Shown here one piece after another: positions 1 to 11,285 of a stretch of DNA of 64,000 bases (the stretch's first letter is position 1; each line of letters opens with the position of its first letter). The notes under the pieces were generated by a model, which was given only the letters and a program-made list of their open reading frames with translations, made no database searches and had not been told where the DNA came from. A program made the position numbers and the translations under genes. The DNA lies in NCBI GenBank assembly GCA_942486035.1, contig CALNXK010000042.1, positions 1,952,001 through 2,016,000 of the forward strand. The letters run 5' to 3'. The DNA is from Porites lobata. Taxonomy: Eukaryota; Cnidaria; Anthozoa; Scleractinia; Poritidae.

Positions 1-61
1 TCTTTTTCCAATATAGGGAACCCTGGAGACGAGGGTTCCGAGGCTGCCTGGCTTGCAATGA

Positions 62-814
62 CCGTTTTTATGCTAGAGACGTTAAAGTCGTCTGAGACGT
101 TAAAGTCGTCTTAAGACGACTTTGACGTCTAGTATAAAAACGGTAAATAAGGCAGACGACTTTAACGTCTGACGACTTTAACGTCTTCTGTTAAGTGCGT
201 CCGAACGACGCACTTAACAGACGACTTTAACGTCTCAGACGTTAAAGTCGTCTGGTATAAAGACGGGACGTCGTAAACTAGAACGCATTTATGCTCGACT
301 CGTCCAGAGACGACTGGGACGAGTGCAAAACAATTTCGGTAGCCATGTCTCCACCACGAGGAACTCCTATATTCGTCTGGGCTTCTTTCCTTTCTGGGTC
401 GTTTGGCTCGGACGGCACACAAACCTATTGCTTTGGCTGTGTCTATTTCATCATCGTCCATCATCTGAAGTTTTCGCTTTCTCGATTCACTTTTCTGTGT
501 TACCAACATCTGCATTTCTAAGTCATGCCTTTCTTGGCGACGGCGAGAAATAGACTTTAAAAGTTGTAACGCCGCCGCCATGTTAGAGTTGGAACAATTT
601 GTTCGCATTTCGCGGGCTTGAAGTTCATTTTTGGCGCCGCTTTAACTCGCGTCCAGTATCTTCCGAGAGTAGAGCCTAGTCCTTTTTTCAGAAAAATCTA
701 CTTTTTTAAATAAGGTCGTCTACTTTTATGCGTCCCGTTTTTACACTAGACGACTTTAACGTCTCAGACGTTAAATGCGTCTAGACGACTTTAACGTCTC
801 TAGCATAAAAACGG
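62..814. mobile_element. Non-autonomous TIR element packed with palindromic motifs
   Basis: The two ends are inverted copies of each other over about 33 bases, both starting CCGTTTTTATGCTAGAGACG. Inside both ends the palindrome-like word GACGTTAAAGTCGTC recurs in both orientations (about eight copies between 75-260 and 750-805), so each end can fold on itself. No clear target-site duplication is visible. The centre carries a minus-strand open frame described separately. This looks like an internally deleted DNA transposon; the superfamily cannot be fixed from the ends alone. Confidence 0.6.
162..608 (-). pseudogene. Short open frame inside the TIR element, possible transposase N-terminus
   Basis: A 148-codon minus-strand frame lies wholly inside the 62-814 element. 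A methionine in the middle of an ATGGCGGCG context begins a stretch (MAAALQLLKS) rich in Arg, Lys, Glu and Asp, followed by a basic patch (AKRPRKERSPDEYRSSSWW). Basic patches with paired tryptophans occur near the N-terminus of PIF/Harbinger-type transposases, which is the only weak resemblance I see. From about position 340 downwards the frame runs into the palindromic end repeats and no longer looks like protein. I read it as the surviving first part of a transposase gene in a deletion derivative. It is not a host gene. Confidence 0.25.
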
Positions 815-2195
815 CCAATTTTTAAAGAAGGCTGTCGGAGCCCCTTTTTTGTTTTCACGAAAACTAAGTAAGCAAAAAAACAAGGGTGCCCGATTTTTTG
901 GTTAGAATGAACAAATCTCTGTGAATGGAAAGGAAACGATACAAGCGTTGCAGCAAGGGTTACCTAAGCGCCAATGTTTGTGTGAGAAATAAAAGAGCGC
1001 CTACACTCTGGGAGCCTTCGTACGTTTGAATTTGAGGAAATGTGTTAATTATAAGTTCACAATAAACATATTTTTGTCTGAAAAGTTCTGTATTGTTATT
1101 CTTGTAGCTGAGAACGGCGAATTTTAGTGATATATACGTTTTTGCGTTACAAGTGCCCCCATGTGGGAATTTATTAGTAACCGAGGCTGGCTGAAAATCA
1201 CTCCCCCGTTAACGTAATAACGTGTGACAGACTGAGCGTTACATGTTTTCACTGGAGTTTCATATTTTAAGAAGACGCGACCTTGCTTGTTCAAAGTATT
1301 GTCAAAGTAGTTAACTATTTTAAAGAATAAACATGAAAAACTAAATAATTGTCATAGGTTACAGTTCTTCCTTATTATTTTCTTAACGCTATTTTCCTCC
1401 AGGAATACAGAGCCACTTTAAATGTGGTAGTTTCGCGTCTGGCTCTCTACTTAATTTTACGTTTCTAACTAATATTTCGTTTGGTAATAAAATGACTGGT
1501 GACACCTTAAACCTTTCTATAACCAGCAGAAAAGGACACTTAGTAATCCGGATTAAATTAACGCTACTTATCCAAGACTCACAATTCATTATGGCAATCA
1601 ATAGGCAACTTGTACTGAATGGTCACGTGACCAGTGCTTCATTTAAACAATAAGTTGGAATCTTGCTGATGCCAAAAATTGACAGAGCACATTAAAATTA
1701 TCTTGCCACCCGAAATTTGAGAGGAAACGCATTTAAGGGAGACATTTTATTGCACTTTGATTTTCATCAAAGTAGTATGATTTGTATTGGCCGCCATGTT
1801 GGAGGGCTTACTCTTGCCCTCCAACATGGCGACCAAAACTACTTTTTGCTTATATCTTGTTAAACGTTTTATAGTTACGCTCAGATGTGCTGTAAACGTT
1901 ACCACATCATTTTCAACATTTCCCTGAAGTTCAAGTGCAAACTTTGTGTTCAAAAAGAGGTAATTCATAATTCTAAAAATCACATTTTTGCCACGTGATC
2001 AGCTATGAACTTACTCATTTTAAGAAAATGGTGCGGGTTTGAAAAACCAAATCACTATTATTTTGTTTAAGATATGACCCACTAATCTTTTTTCGAAGGC
2101 AAAATCATATAACTTTCATTTTCATAAAAACGATGTCACATGACCTCTTAGTGCAAATGGCCTATTCTGAACGATCAATGAAAGTAATATGCAGT
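815..2195. other. Intergenic, no supported gene
   Basis: No exon with convincing splice sites or family resemblance is visible. A 78-codon minus-strand frame at 1747-1983 covers a small inverted word (CCAACATGGCGACC and relatives around 1790-1830) and looks like repeat sequence. Confidence 0.5.
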
Positions 2196-3860
2196 TCAAG
2201 ATGAATGATTTACATTACATAAGATTTCGCCAGAAATAGGTCCACGGCAGGTAGGACAGCGGTTAGCCCCGCTCCTTTTATGCTCAGCCACACAAGCTCT
2301 GCAGTAAAGCAAATGAGTACAAGGCATAATGATACAGTCACGTGGGTGTTCAAAACAAATCTGACACAGCTGTGCATTTGACGATTCCTCTAATAGCTTT
2401 TCTAACTCCCGTATCCTTTCAGCGCTCTTTGATTCAGATTCAGTTGCTTTTTTCAGCTTTTGCTCATATTCATCTCGTTGTTGCTGATAGTCCTTATTTC
2501 GTTGCGTGGTAAAATTTGCTTTTAACTTGGCAAGGCTGGACATTATTTCACGTTTTGCCTCAGCTTGATCTGTTTTCTGCGTGTTCAGTAGTTCTAAGTG
2601 CGAACTCCTCTCTTCTTTTAGCTTGGAAACCTGTTCCCTTAACTTGAGGAGTTGAGAGCGAAGAGAGCTCGTCTGTGACAGCTTTTCAGCGGCTTCTTTT
2701 TCAATTTTACAGGAAGACAGCTGACCTGTTGAAAACACAGCGGATTCAGTGGGGAGCTTAGGTAACTACGACGACGACGACAACAACAACGTATAAAACC
2801 AATTGGGTTTATGAGCAAAACAACTGCTTTGCACGTGCATCACGCTTTTTAGTACATTTCCTTAACGTCCACTGCACGGCTACGACGTGAAACCGTCTAA
2901 TGCGACGTTGATGCAGGACGTGAACATACGACGTCAATTTTCCTCTCTCATTAAACCCGGATAAAGTCCCTAAGGAAAAACCTTAAGTCCCTCCAGGAAA
3001 AACCGCCTACATTTGACAAATTGAGTGGGTCCAAAAAAGTTTGAAAGGACGCAGATTGATCTTTTTAGCGACGTTTTCACTGCTGTTGTCGTCGTCGTTG
3101 CTTAAGCTCCCTTATATAGCGAATGCCGCCGCCTTCCTTCTGCGTTTCCTGGATACCATCAAATGACTCGGCTGTTATTAGATGAGGACCATCAATGATG
3201 TAAAAGAAACGCCTCCCTATCTAGTCATGATATCCTTGCATTAAACAAAATTCGAAAGCTGGAGACTGATTAGAAAACTCTTAAGTTACTTCAATCGCTT
3301 GCCTCAATTAGTTGCTTCATGCGTCTGTTCTTTCTTTCTACCTATTTATAATGATTAAAGTGATCAAGACACACGAGCAAAAATAAAGTTTTTCCCGTTG
3401 ACAACGATCTTACCTATCCTGTAAGAGCCGTGAACTTCAAATTCGACTGTGGATTACTAGCTTATATAGGCGAACACGTCCTCGACAAGACCAAGGGAAA
3501 TTGTTACGGGGTTCTTAATTTATTGATCAGCCAAAGAGAAGAGGAACGTAAATTAGTGTGCCACGTTTGCAGTTCTTTTTTAAGCCTGACCAATGGATCG
3601 GTTACAATCGCGTTCGACGCAAAAAATATATCCCTTTTAATTGCGTTTCCCTACCTCGGATTGTATCATACTCCCGGTACTCAGTGACACCATGTGGCCA
3701 GGTGAAAAGAGCGCAGCCCTGCAAGGAACCTTCCTTCCAAGTCCCTTCCTGAATGGTTCCATCCGGGAGCTTTAAGGTACCATATCCTGTCATTTTGTCA
3801 AAAAGCCACTGACCTTCATACACAGCATCGGAGGAGAACGTCATCTGGCCATGACCGTGT
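2196..3860 (-). pseudogene. Truncated MORN-RING gene copy (3' two exons only)
   Basis: Two minus-strand exons are intact: a MORN exon 3655-3860 (acceptor after CCCAAACAAG, donor GTAGGG, phase 2 to 1) and a coiled-coil/RING exon 2196-2725 (acceptor TTTTCAACAG). They join in frame. The last exon encodes a heptad-rich coiled coil and a C3HC4 RING with the CxxC, CxH, CxxC and CxxC pairs all present (CQICFEHPRDC...CPTCRGPI). Both exons and their intron are nearly identical to those of the gene at 40719-52227. No upstream MORN, helical or GLEBS exon was found in the following 11 kb, and similarity to the sister gene stops at about 3970. The frames are undamaged, so the copy is young. It lacks a start exon and promoter and is probably not a complete gene. 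It could still be transcribed from an unrelated promoter. Confidence 0.75.
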
Positions 3861-3970
3861 CTTGTTTGGGAAAACAAACAGTTCACCGTTTTATTGACAA
3901 GTATAAATTATTTAACGGTCACTCCACCTTAAGAAGAGGCTTTCCATGGTGTATAGCTGTAATATATTGC
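2199..3970. repeat. Segmental duplication, copy 1 (partner 40722-42665)
   Basis: The sequence from the RING stop codon to just beyond the MORN exon is almost identical to 40722-42665, exons and intron alike. The partner is longer because a second miniature element sits in its intron. Similarity fades abruptly on both sides: at the stop codon on the left, and after the shared word TTCCATGGTGTATA on the right. Confidence 0.85.
2751..3112. mobile_element. Miniature TIR element, family A, in the RING intron
   Basis: The ends are inverted copies: GGGGAGCTTAGGTAAC at the left and GTTGCTTAAGCTCCC at the right, each followed inward by runs of GAC/GTC triplets. Family members are also at 41276-41804 and, more worn, 55075-55378. 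It begins 25 bases from the RING exon acceptor. Confidence 0.7.
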
Positions 3971-6900
3971 TGTGTGATTTTGCTAAAAGGGCGCCCGCTA
4001 AGTTTTCGCTTGAACACGGGCATTGCCAGTGTAGCCGGAAAAAAACCATGGGGCTTGGCGTCTTGCTAGGTGTCAGCAGAGAGCCCAGGCCCAGACCTAT
4101 CCGTGAGTGGGTGGCTGACTTGTTTTGCGTGAAAACCAGGGGGGGGGGTAGGGAGGGGAGATTTTGTCACTTTGATTAGAAGTTTCATGTCAGAAAGCAG
4201 TGCAAAGTCAGAGAATTTTCCCTGTGGGCTAGGCCAGCCAAATCAATGCGGTGATTCATAATCACAACACTACTATAGCAGAGCTTGGGGGAAGTGATTG
4301 CCTGGTCATAAGCTTCATGGGTGGGGAGAGTGAGCAGCTGCTCCTTGGACTTAGCTGTATAGCACCCCCACCCCCCACCCCCACCGATAGCGTCTTTTAC
4401 AGGACACTGTATAACCTTAGTTTTGGATTCCTCCTGGGTATAACAGTAACGGTCGTGACTAGAATGGATACTCCAAAATCAGGTATCCGCTCGGAGACTG
4501 GAACTGAATAAAATTATTTTTCGGCAAATTGCTCCGACTCTCGAGATAAGTATACATAGAGGTTAGTTGTTTTTCACGTTCTTTGTAAGAATTTAGTGCA
4601 AGGAGTAAACAATGTCTGTTTAATTACAGTACCACTACCGCGACTGCCGTGTAAAGCTTATTCATAGCAAAGTATCTGTTTGGATAGCTCAGAGTAAGGT
4701 GGATACTTCAGAATAAGAATGGCCAAAATATGGAAGTTTTGGCCATCAGGATTATTATTACTGAACTTCCCAATACAAACATGATTGTTACGTTTACAAA
4801 GAGGGTACAAACACAGTCAAAACCATTGTGTAATTATGGCTCAGGTAATTCGAAGCTTGCTTATAGCAGCCCGGTGTAGGGGGAGGGGGGGTGGGAGGGG
4901 TATTAGACCAATATTTGGATGTAGGTGAGCCGCTGAGGGTTTGAAACCCATACCCTGTTTAGGATAACACCCTCATCTTAGTACCCAGATAGGACAACTC
5001 CCTTAGATGGGGACAAGGTTATCAAGCACACCTCTCAACTCGTACTTATCTTATGTAGACAAGGGTGCCAAGAACAATAACATTTTTATTTATTCCAGCA
5101 CATGCTTTGGGTGATGACGTACTAAATATCTGCAAACATTTGCACTAAGACGAAATCGATCATGCATGAAACACCCTGTTTATAATTAGAACAGACTCGC
5201 ACAAATCATGCACACTGTTTAGGACAGACTTGCGGGAAATTGGATACCCTGTTTAGGACAGACTTGTGCCAAACTATATACCCTGTTCAGGACAGAGAGG
5301 ACGAAAACCATACCCTGTCCAGCGGCACATCCCCATGGAGGCCATATAAGGGAGTCCCCCGCCTCCCCAGGGATAGCAGACAGTTGTTGAATTTATGGCT
5401 CAACATAAACTATTTCTGTTTTCTTATATATCATGGTTGATTTTTTTTCACTTTTAAGTGGTAAGTTGCTGTTTAGTTTAGTGTGAGAAGAATGGGTACT
5501 TCATGAGATTATAAAAACCAAAGTGACCCTCTCAACCTGTGGGATACTCGGGTCAACCTTTTGGTACGCTGGGTATCTGGCACAATTAGCTAACCAGAAC
5601 CCAAATCCTTTTACAGTCTTTTCTATGACCAAAAGGCCCAATGTTAGCTACTTTTGGCAAATGTAAACTATGTGATTCCAAGTTAGTCATTTTGTATTCC
5701 TGAATCTGCTGTGTGAACCTTTGTAATTTCCAGTCACATTGAAGGTGTTGAAAATGCAGCCCCTTTATTGTCCATCCTGTCATGAAATGTTGCCCCATCC
5801 ACAGGTAGCCCAAACTCTGAAGGAGTTTGTTGGACTTTGAATTTATAAGAGAATGTATGACAATAAACAAAATACATCCTAAATTCCATTTTTTGACAAA
5901 AATAGAAATGAGAATGACTTACCTTGTGTTTTTGTTTTGTTAAGCTAAAACGGCCTGGATATACCCTACTTCAATAATTATTATTTATTTATCAGTATTT
6001 TAGTTATTCATTTTGTTATAAGGCAGGTACCACAAGGAAATGATTTGGTTGTTCCTTTTTAATTTAGATGATAGATAAGTTTGTAGGTGATAATTATTTG
6101 TAATGCACTGAACTGGGGGCCTTTCTCTGCTACCAAAAGAAAATCTTTAACTTTTAAAACAGAAGGGCCAAGGCTTCTTTGCTGAATCAAGGCACTGTAT
6201 CGTGGAACACAGTGCTTTTTAGAATTACCGCCAAAGTAGCAACTTTATTTCCTGAAAGAATGATTATAATGGAAGCTTTATTTAATGCATGGCTAATTTC
6301 AAATTTTCAGGTGACTTTCCACCCCAGGTATAGAGGGTACATAAAAGCACATTGTGGAAGTGGAGAAAGAGTAAGAGGAAAGTAAAACAGAGGAAAGAAT
6401 TACGAGAAAAGGAAGAAATGAAAAAATGGGTGTAGAATTGTAAACAAACAACTTTATTTTTATAAAGTAATAAACAATTTTTTTTACACATTTTATCAAA
6501 GTCTTAGAGTGGTTTGTTTGTGGTTTTGAGAATTTTATTAACCAAATGGTCAAGCTACCCAGACATGCAACTGAGCAGCCAACTGCTTGGCCTCAATGAA
6601 AATTTTTTTTTTTTCCTGTTTTCTTTTTTCTTTCTTTCTTTTTTTTTTTCATTTTATTTCCTATTTCTCTTGAAGCCTTCTCCAATTTTCTTCATTTCTT
6701 CCTTTCTTTCTCCAACTGGTTTCTCTGTTCCTCACAAGCATTTGACTGCAACAACGGATCGCCAACTCCTCCTCCTGTTACAGCTGCAACATGGATATAA
6801 CTGCATGATCATTTTTATTCCATTTTAAATTTATGATAAGCTCACCATACTGAGTGAAAAACAAAAAATAGCCCATAACCAGCTTAATGCTGAAGGTCTT

Positions 6901-7421
6901 GTCTCATCAGGAGCTCAGAAGGCAATCAAGGAAATAGTTAAAAGGTTACAGGGAGGGGAAGGAAAACATCTTCCCCCCCCCCCTCCCCCCTTGAGTGGAG
7001 GAAGGGGGAAGGAAAAGAAAAATAATTCATCCCAGGATCAACAGGATCCATTTCCACACTTTTCAACACCATGATGGTACCACTTGGCTGAGGACTGTTG
7101 TCAGAAAGTTCAGTGTGGAATAGGGTATGGAAGGCAGAGAGTTTTGGTGAAAATGAGGCTCATAGGATTTGAAAAAAAAAACAAAACAAAATACAAGTGC
7201 AAAAAAGCAACTATAAATAATTTTGCAAAAATCCTAATATTTAGGATAAATAATTTGAATTGATACTAGAGTTTCTAGTAAATGTAAAAAGATAGCAGGT
7301 GAACATGGGCAGGCTGGAAGAGGCCAGCAGTAGATCTAGGGAGGTCCCCGCCCCTCCATATTTCTAGATCAAATTGAGGACAACAGTGCCAAGAAAATTC
7401 TTTTCTAGATTGAGCTCCTCC
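3971..7421. other. Intergenic repeat-rich stretch
   Basis: No gene is supported. Visible items are a fragment of miniature family B near 4390-4470 (CTCCTGGGTATAACAGTAAC), poly-G/poly-C runs at about 4140, 4370 and 4880, a degenerate tandem repeat at 4950-5330, and long T-rich tracts around 6600-6670. The frames crossing this stretch are short and low in complexity. Confidence 0.5.
4950..5330 (+). repeat. Degenerate repeat of ACCCTGTTTAGGACAG units
   Basis: The word ACCCTGTTTAGGACAG, or close variants of it, recurs at about 4953, 5169, 5210, 5246, 5280 and 5310 with spacing of roughly 35-45 bases in the right half. It explains the open frame that crosses 5240-5440. Confidence 0.6.
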
Positions 7422-7480
7422 GTGTAAAATGGGGTTGACAGGCCTACACGACTCCCCAGCGCGTGTTTAAAATAGCCTTT

Positions 7481-8479
7481 CTATAGTTTGGCTCTCACGA
7501 GTATGTCTTTGAGCGACCGCCCTCTTTTATAAGATACGAGGGGCGGTTTTTTGTAGATTTCGCTCAGTAATGGTTGTTGTTCTATTAAATGCCAGTTTTT
7601 CATGAGAATTTGCTTTAGGTTTGGCACTGATGGTTGGTATTGTGTGACAAAAGGCAAGATTCGTTGGTTTGTCTTTGGTTTCTGTTGAAGGGCTAGTTTC
7701 CTGTCTTTGAAGTTCACCTCTGAGAGGGTTGTGTTAATAAGATCCTCTGGGTAACCCCTCTGTAGCAGATGCGCTTTGAAATTTGTAATTTTCTCTTCGA
7801 ATATTAGTTCGGAAGAGTTTGTTCTGAGGAGTCGGAGGGCTTCCCCTTTGATGAAGCCTTTTTTAACTCCTTGCGGGTGACAGGAAGCAAAATGGGTATA
7901 CTGAAATGTCTCAGTTGGTTTGAAATGAGTACGCACATCAAGGATTGCGTCTCTTTTCGAATCTTTCCCCTTTGTAGATGTAGGTGTCCAGGAATGTTGT
8001 TTCCTTATCGGAAATTTCAGCCGTAAATTTGATCGTAGGGTGATGATTGTTTGCTTGTTCAATGAAATGTTCTATTCTGGCTCTGTTTGTAGTCCAGAGC
8101 GAGAAGATGTCGTCTATGTAACGTTTCCAAACGAGCGGTTTGAAAAGGCTTCGGCTAAGGATTTCCGTCTCTACCTTGTTCATGAATATATTAGAAAAGG
8201 CGACCGCCATTTTCGTGCCCATGGCCGTACCATGTGTTTGAAGGTAGTTTTTTCCATTAAACTGGAAAGAGTTTTCTTGGAGAATTAGCCTGAGCGCTCG
8301 TTTTAGTAGTTGTGTAGGGATAGGAGGTTCGTTTCTATAGAATATTTCGTATGCTCTGCATACCGTGTCTATTCCCTCCTCTTGCGGTATATTTGTATAC
8401 AAGCTCGTAACGTCCATTGAAACAAGTATGACGTCCACTGGGACTTTCGTATTTTCTATGAAATTGACGAAGTCGGTAG
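7481..8479 (-). pseudogene. Penelope-like reverse transcriptase fragment, left copy, frameshifted
   Basis: The minus-strand frame carries RT motif A (VSMDVTSLYTNIPQEEG, with the catalytic Asp), then the HGTAMGTKMA segment and the YIDDIF box of motif C, followed by the thumb-like C-terminus ending SLKDILVRAKL-stop. Near 7955 one extra A, relative to the right copy, shifts the frame and splits the protein into two overlapping open frames. The 5' end is cut off at 8479, where the inverted copy starts. No endonuclease domain follows. Confidence 0.8.
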
Positions 8480-9337
8480 TATAGAAACGAACCTCCTATC
8501 CCTACACAACTACTAAAACGAGCGCTCAGGCTAATTCTCCAAGAAAACTCTTTCCAGTTTAATGGAAAAAACTACCTTCAAACACATGGTACGGCCATGG
8601 GCACGAAAATGGCAGTCACCTTTTCTAATATATTCATGAACAAGGTAGAGACGGAAATCCTTAGCCGAAGCCTTTTCAAACCGCTCGTTTGGAAACGTTA
8701 CATAGACGACATCTTTTCGCTCTGGACTACAAATAGAGCCAGAATAAAACATTTCATTGAACAAGCAAACAATCATCACCCTACGATCAAATTTACGGCT
8801 GAAATTTCCGATAAGGAAACAACATTCCTGGACACCTACATCTACAAAGGGGAAAGATTCGAAAGAGACGCAATCCTTGATGTGCGTACTCATTTCAAAC
8901 CAACTGAGACATTTCAGTATACCCATTTTGCTTCCTGTCACCCGCAAGGAGTTATAAAAGGCTTCATTAAAGGGGAAGCCCTCCGACTCCTCAGAACAAA
9001 CTCTTCCGAACTAATATTCGAAGAGAAAATTACAAATTTCAAAGCGCATCTGCTACAGAGGGGTTACCCAGAGGATCTTATTAACACAACCCTCTCAGAG
9101 GTGAACTTCAAAGACAGGAAACTAGCCCTTCAACAGAAACCAAAGACAAACCAACGAATCTTGCCTTTTGTCACACAATACCAACCATCAGTGCCAAACC
9201 TAAAGCAAATTCTCATGAAAAACTGGCATTTAATAGAACAACAACCATTACTGAGCGAAATCTACAAAAAACCGCCCCTCGTATCTTATAAAAGAGGGCG
9301 GTCGCTCAAAGACATACTCGTGAGAGCCAAACTATAG
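8480..9337 (+). pseudogene. Penelope-like reverse transcriptase fragment, right copy, open frame
   Basis: The frame is open from the arm boundary at 8480 to the stop at 9337. It contains HGTAMGTKMAV, the YIDDIF catalytic box, and the same thumb region and stop as the left copy, without the 1-base insertion. It lacks RT motif A and everything upstream, so it is a fragment although it has no internal stop. Methionine 8597 is only the first ATG inside the domain and is not a real start. Confidence 0.8.
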
Positions 9338-9551
9338 AAAGGCTATTTTAAACACGCGCTGGGGAGTCGTGTAGGCCTGTCAACCCCATTTTACACTCTT
9401 TTGCTTTGAGCTTTATTATTATTTATTATACCAACAAAGGATGAATATAACGAGTATAACTGTATTTTGGCAAATATTGTACATGACGTTTTAAAACATG
9501 TTTCAGATATTTCATGGGGCTACGTGATACACATCTAGCCCCGAACACTGT

Positions 9552-9596
9552 TAGTGGTTTTGGTGGATGTTGAAGTCTACATCCACCAAAACCACT
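9552..9596. repeat. Hairpin
   Basis: The arms AGTGGTTTTGGTGGATGT and ACATCCACCAAAACCACT are exact inverted copies separated by about nine bases. A related word, TGTGGTTTTGGTGGGTAG, recurs near 11097. Confidence 0.75.
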
Positions 9597-9827
9597 CGAC
9601 CTGTCCATACCGCACATATGAGCCCTTACCTATAACCATTCTTAAATCTCCAAAGAGGCAAGGGTTTTAATTTTTTTAGGCACATAGTTACGCTTATGCA
9701 AAGTACTGACGGACTTTTTAAGACCATACTGATAAAGCATAATAACCATTGACACAATGAAAAATTTAATCATGGTTTTTATATGAGTTGTTATTGTTTA
9801 CACATACAAAATATTTTGTTTTTTTAC

Positions 9828-9867
<40 letters not shown>

Positions 9868-9900
9868 AATATTTTTATTATCATTATTATTATTATTTTT
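9828..9900. repeat. TTA/ATT microsatellite
   Basis: A long run of ATT triplets interrupted by a few ATA and CATT units. Confidence 0.95.
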
Positions 9901-9904
9901 TAAT

Positions 9905-10040
9905 GTGCACTTGTGAGCAGCACACTTACACTTCCAGTGAACATTTTCACTTGGAAGAACTTAGGAGAAACCATGCTCGCCCGGGGCAACGAAAATTTTC
10001 GTGTCCCGGGCGAGAATCGAACTCGCGACCTTCCTAATCC
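9905..10040 (-). repeat. tRNA-derived SINE-like fragment
   Basis: On the minus strand the word GAGTTCGATTCTCGCCCGGG is a good match to a tRNA T-arm / pol III B box. It lies next to the inverted words CGCCCGGGGCAACGAAAA and TTTTCGTGTCCCGGGCG. No complete cloverleaf can be drawn. Confidence 0.45.
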
Positions 10041-10959
10041 CATCATTCCCGGGAAATAAACAGGAACATCATGGCGGGAATTTTAATTTACGAACCCGCA
10101 TTCGATAGGAAATTGCTGAGAATTCTGGATATGTTTCTTCCGTCCAAGAGGCTTATAAACTCATCGCAGAGTTTGAAACGAGATCGACGATCAAGTTTTC
10201 CTGCTTCAAAGTGGACAAAGATTTTGGGAACACTGGTGTGTATCTAAGATTCATCTATTACTGCGCTTTTCACAAACATGCGAATTCTGAAGTTCAAAAG
10301 CCAACTGACGATTGCGTTTTTCGCTGCCGTCAATTATCTTAACGGACCTCTTAGGAAACAAAACTTTCCTTTAACGGGTTCAAAAGGTCAAGGTTTGTGA
10401 TTTGTGATTGGTGGATTTCGATCCGTTTTGTGTGTTTCTGTGTTTCAAGGTTCGTTGCTTGTGATTGTAATTATGATTGGGGGCAGCGAAAATCGCCATT
10501 GTGAATGTACATTAATAAGTCTTACAAATTTAGAATTTTGGAAGTCAATCATAAATAATTTTGAAAGTCAATATAGTCGATAAAATCCATGCCGGAAAGA
10601 ATCCTCTTCTTGCAGAGTGGGGGGAGAGGGGAGAGGGAATATAAAGCTCGCTGTAATTTACACCTAGCTACCCTGTTTCCAGAGGTTGTTCTTGATTTTT
10701 CTCCGCGTGAGAAAGAACGAGCACTTACCAGCGAGCTTGGCGATTCGTTCTCGCTGCTTTGCTCATTTCCAACATCTTACTAACATCTCAGTCATTATGC
10801 ATGAAACTGTACCCCCCTGATATATTTTGTGCACCCCCACAACTGTGAAATGGACGCAGCCTTTCTCGAGCCTTTCTCTTTCTTTCAGCTCCCAGTACAG
10901 AAGTGTAGTACACTCCGCTGGTATAGTAGAATTCCGACTTCACTAACGCTAGAGCCCTG

Positions 10960-11040
10960 GTGGTTTAGTGGTTAGAACCTCCGATCTAGTATTCGGATGT
11001 TCGGTTGTTCGTGCATATCATCCGTACATTTTCCGAGATT
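10960..11040 (+). repeat. tRNA-Glu-like sequence (degenerate, probably SINE head)
   Basis: The words GCCCTGGTGGTTTAGTGG and TTAGAACC closely follow the 5' half of a eukaryotic tRNA-Glu, including the A box. The expected T-arm is replaced by GGATGTTCGGTTGTTCGTGC, which does not pair. A functional tRNA gene is unlikely; a SINE head or tRNA pseudogene fits better. Confidence 0.5.
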
Positions 11041-11285
11041 CTTCGGTTACGACTTTTAAGTTATTCAAAATTCAATCTCAGTCCCTCTCGATCGATGTGG
11101 TTTTGGTGGGTAGAATATAATGCCGACCATTTATCCATCGCGTGAGACGGGGACCTAGGCCCAGTCCTTACCGTCCTTTGGCGCGCCGTCGTCCTCTCTC
11201 CCGTCCTGGATCTTAAGGTCCCTACTGTCGTAGTTTCGTCTAAGGTCCTTAATACTTAAGCTAACGACACTGAGAGAATAATTAT

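Larger units (their letters stand above)
7422..9396. mobile_element. Penelope-like retroelement, two truncated copies in inverted head-to-head arrangement
   Basis: Two arms, 7422-8339 and 8480-9396, are nearly identical inverted copies separated by a 140-base spacer that belongs to the left copy only. Both outer ends stop at the same word (GTGTAAAATGGGG and its complement). Each arm encodes the same reverse transcriptase fragment. The left copy extends further toward the 5' end of the RT; the right copy begins abruptly inside it. Neither arm continues into a GIY-YIG endonuclease domain, because both frames end at the same stop after ILVRAKL. Partial tandem or inverted copies are typical of Penelope-like insertions. 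Confidence 0.8.
9397..11285. other. Intergenic with hairpin, microsatellite and tRNA-like fragments
   Basis: No gene is supported. The stretch holds a perfect-armed hairpin near 9550-9597, a TTA microsatellite, and two tRNA-like fragments listed separately. Long frames here follow from the microsatellite. Confidence 0.5.

Noticed and set aside
1747..1983. 78-codon minus-strand frame
   Set aside because: No domain, no splice support, covers an inverted repeat.
6514..6828. 104-codon plus-strand frame
   Set aside because: Poly-Phe and Leu from T-rich low-complexity DNA.
9783..10037. 84-codon plus-strand frame
   Set aside because: Mostly translation of the TTA microsatellite (poly-Tyr).
10960..11030. 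Genuine tRNA-Glu gene
   Set aside because: Only the 5' half matches; no paired T-arm or 3' acceptor strand.
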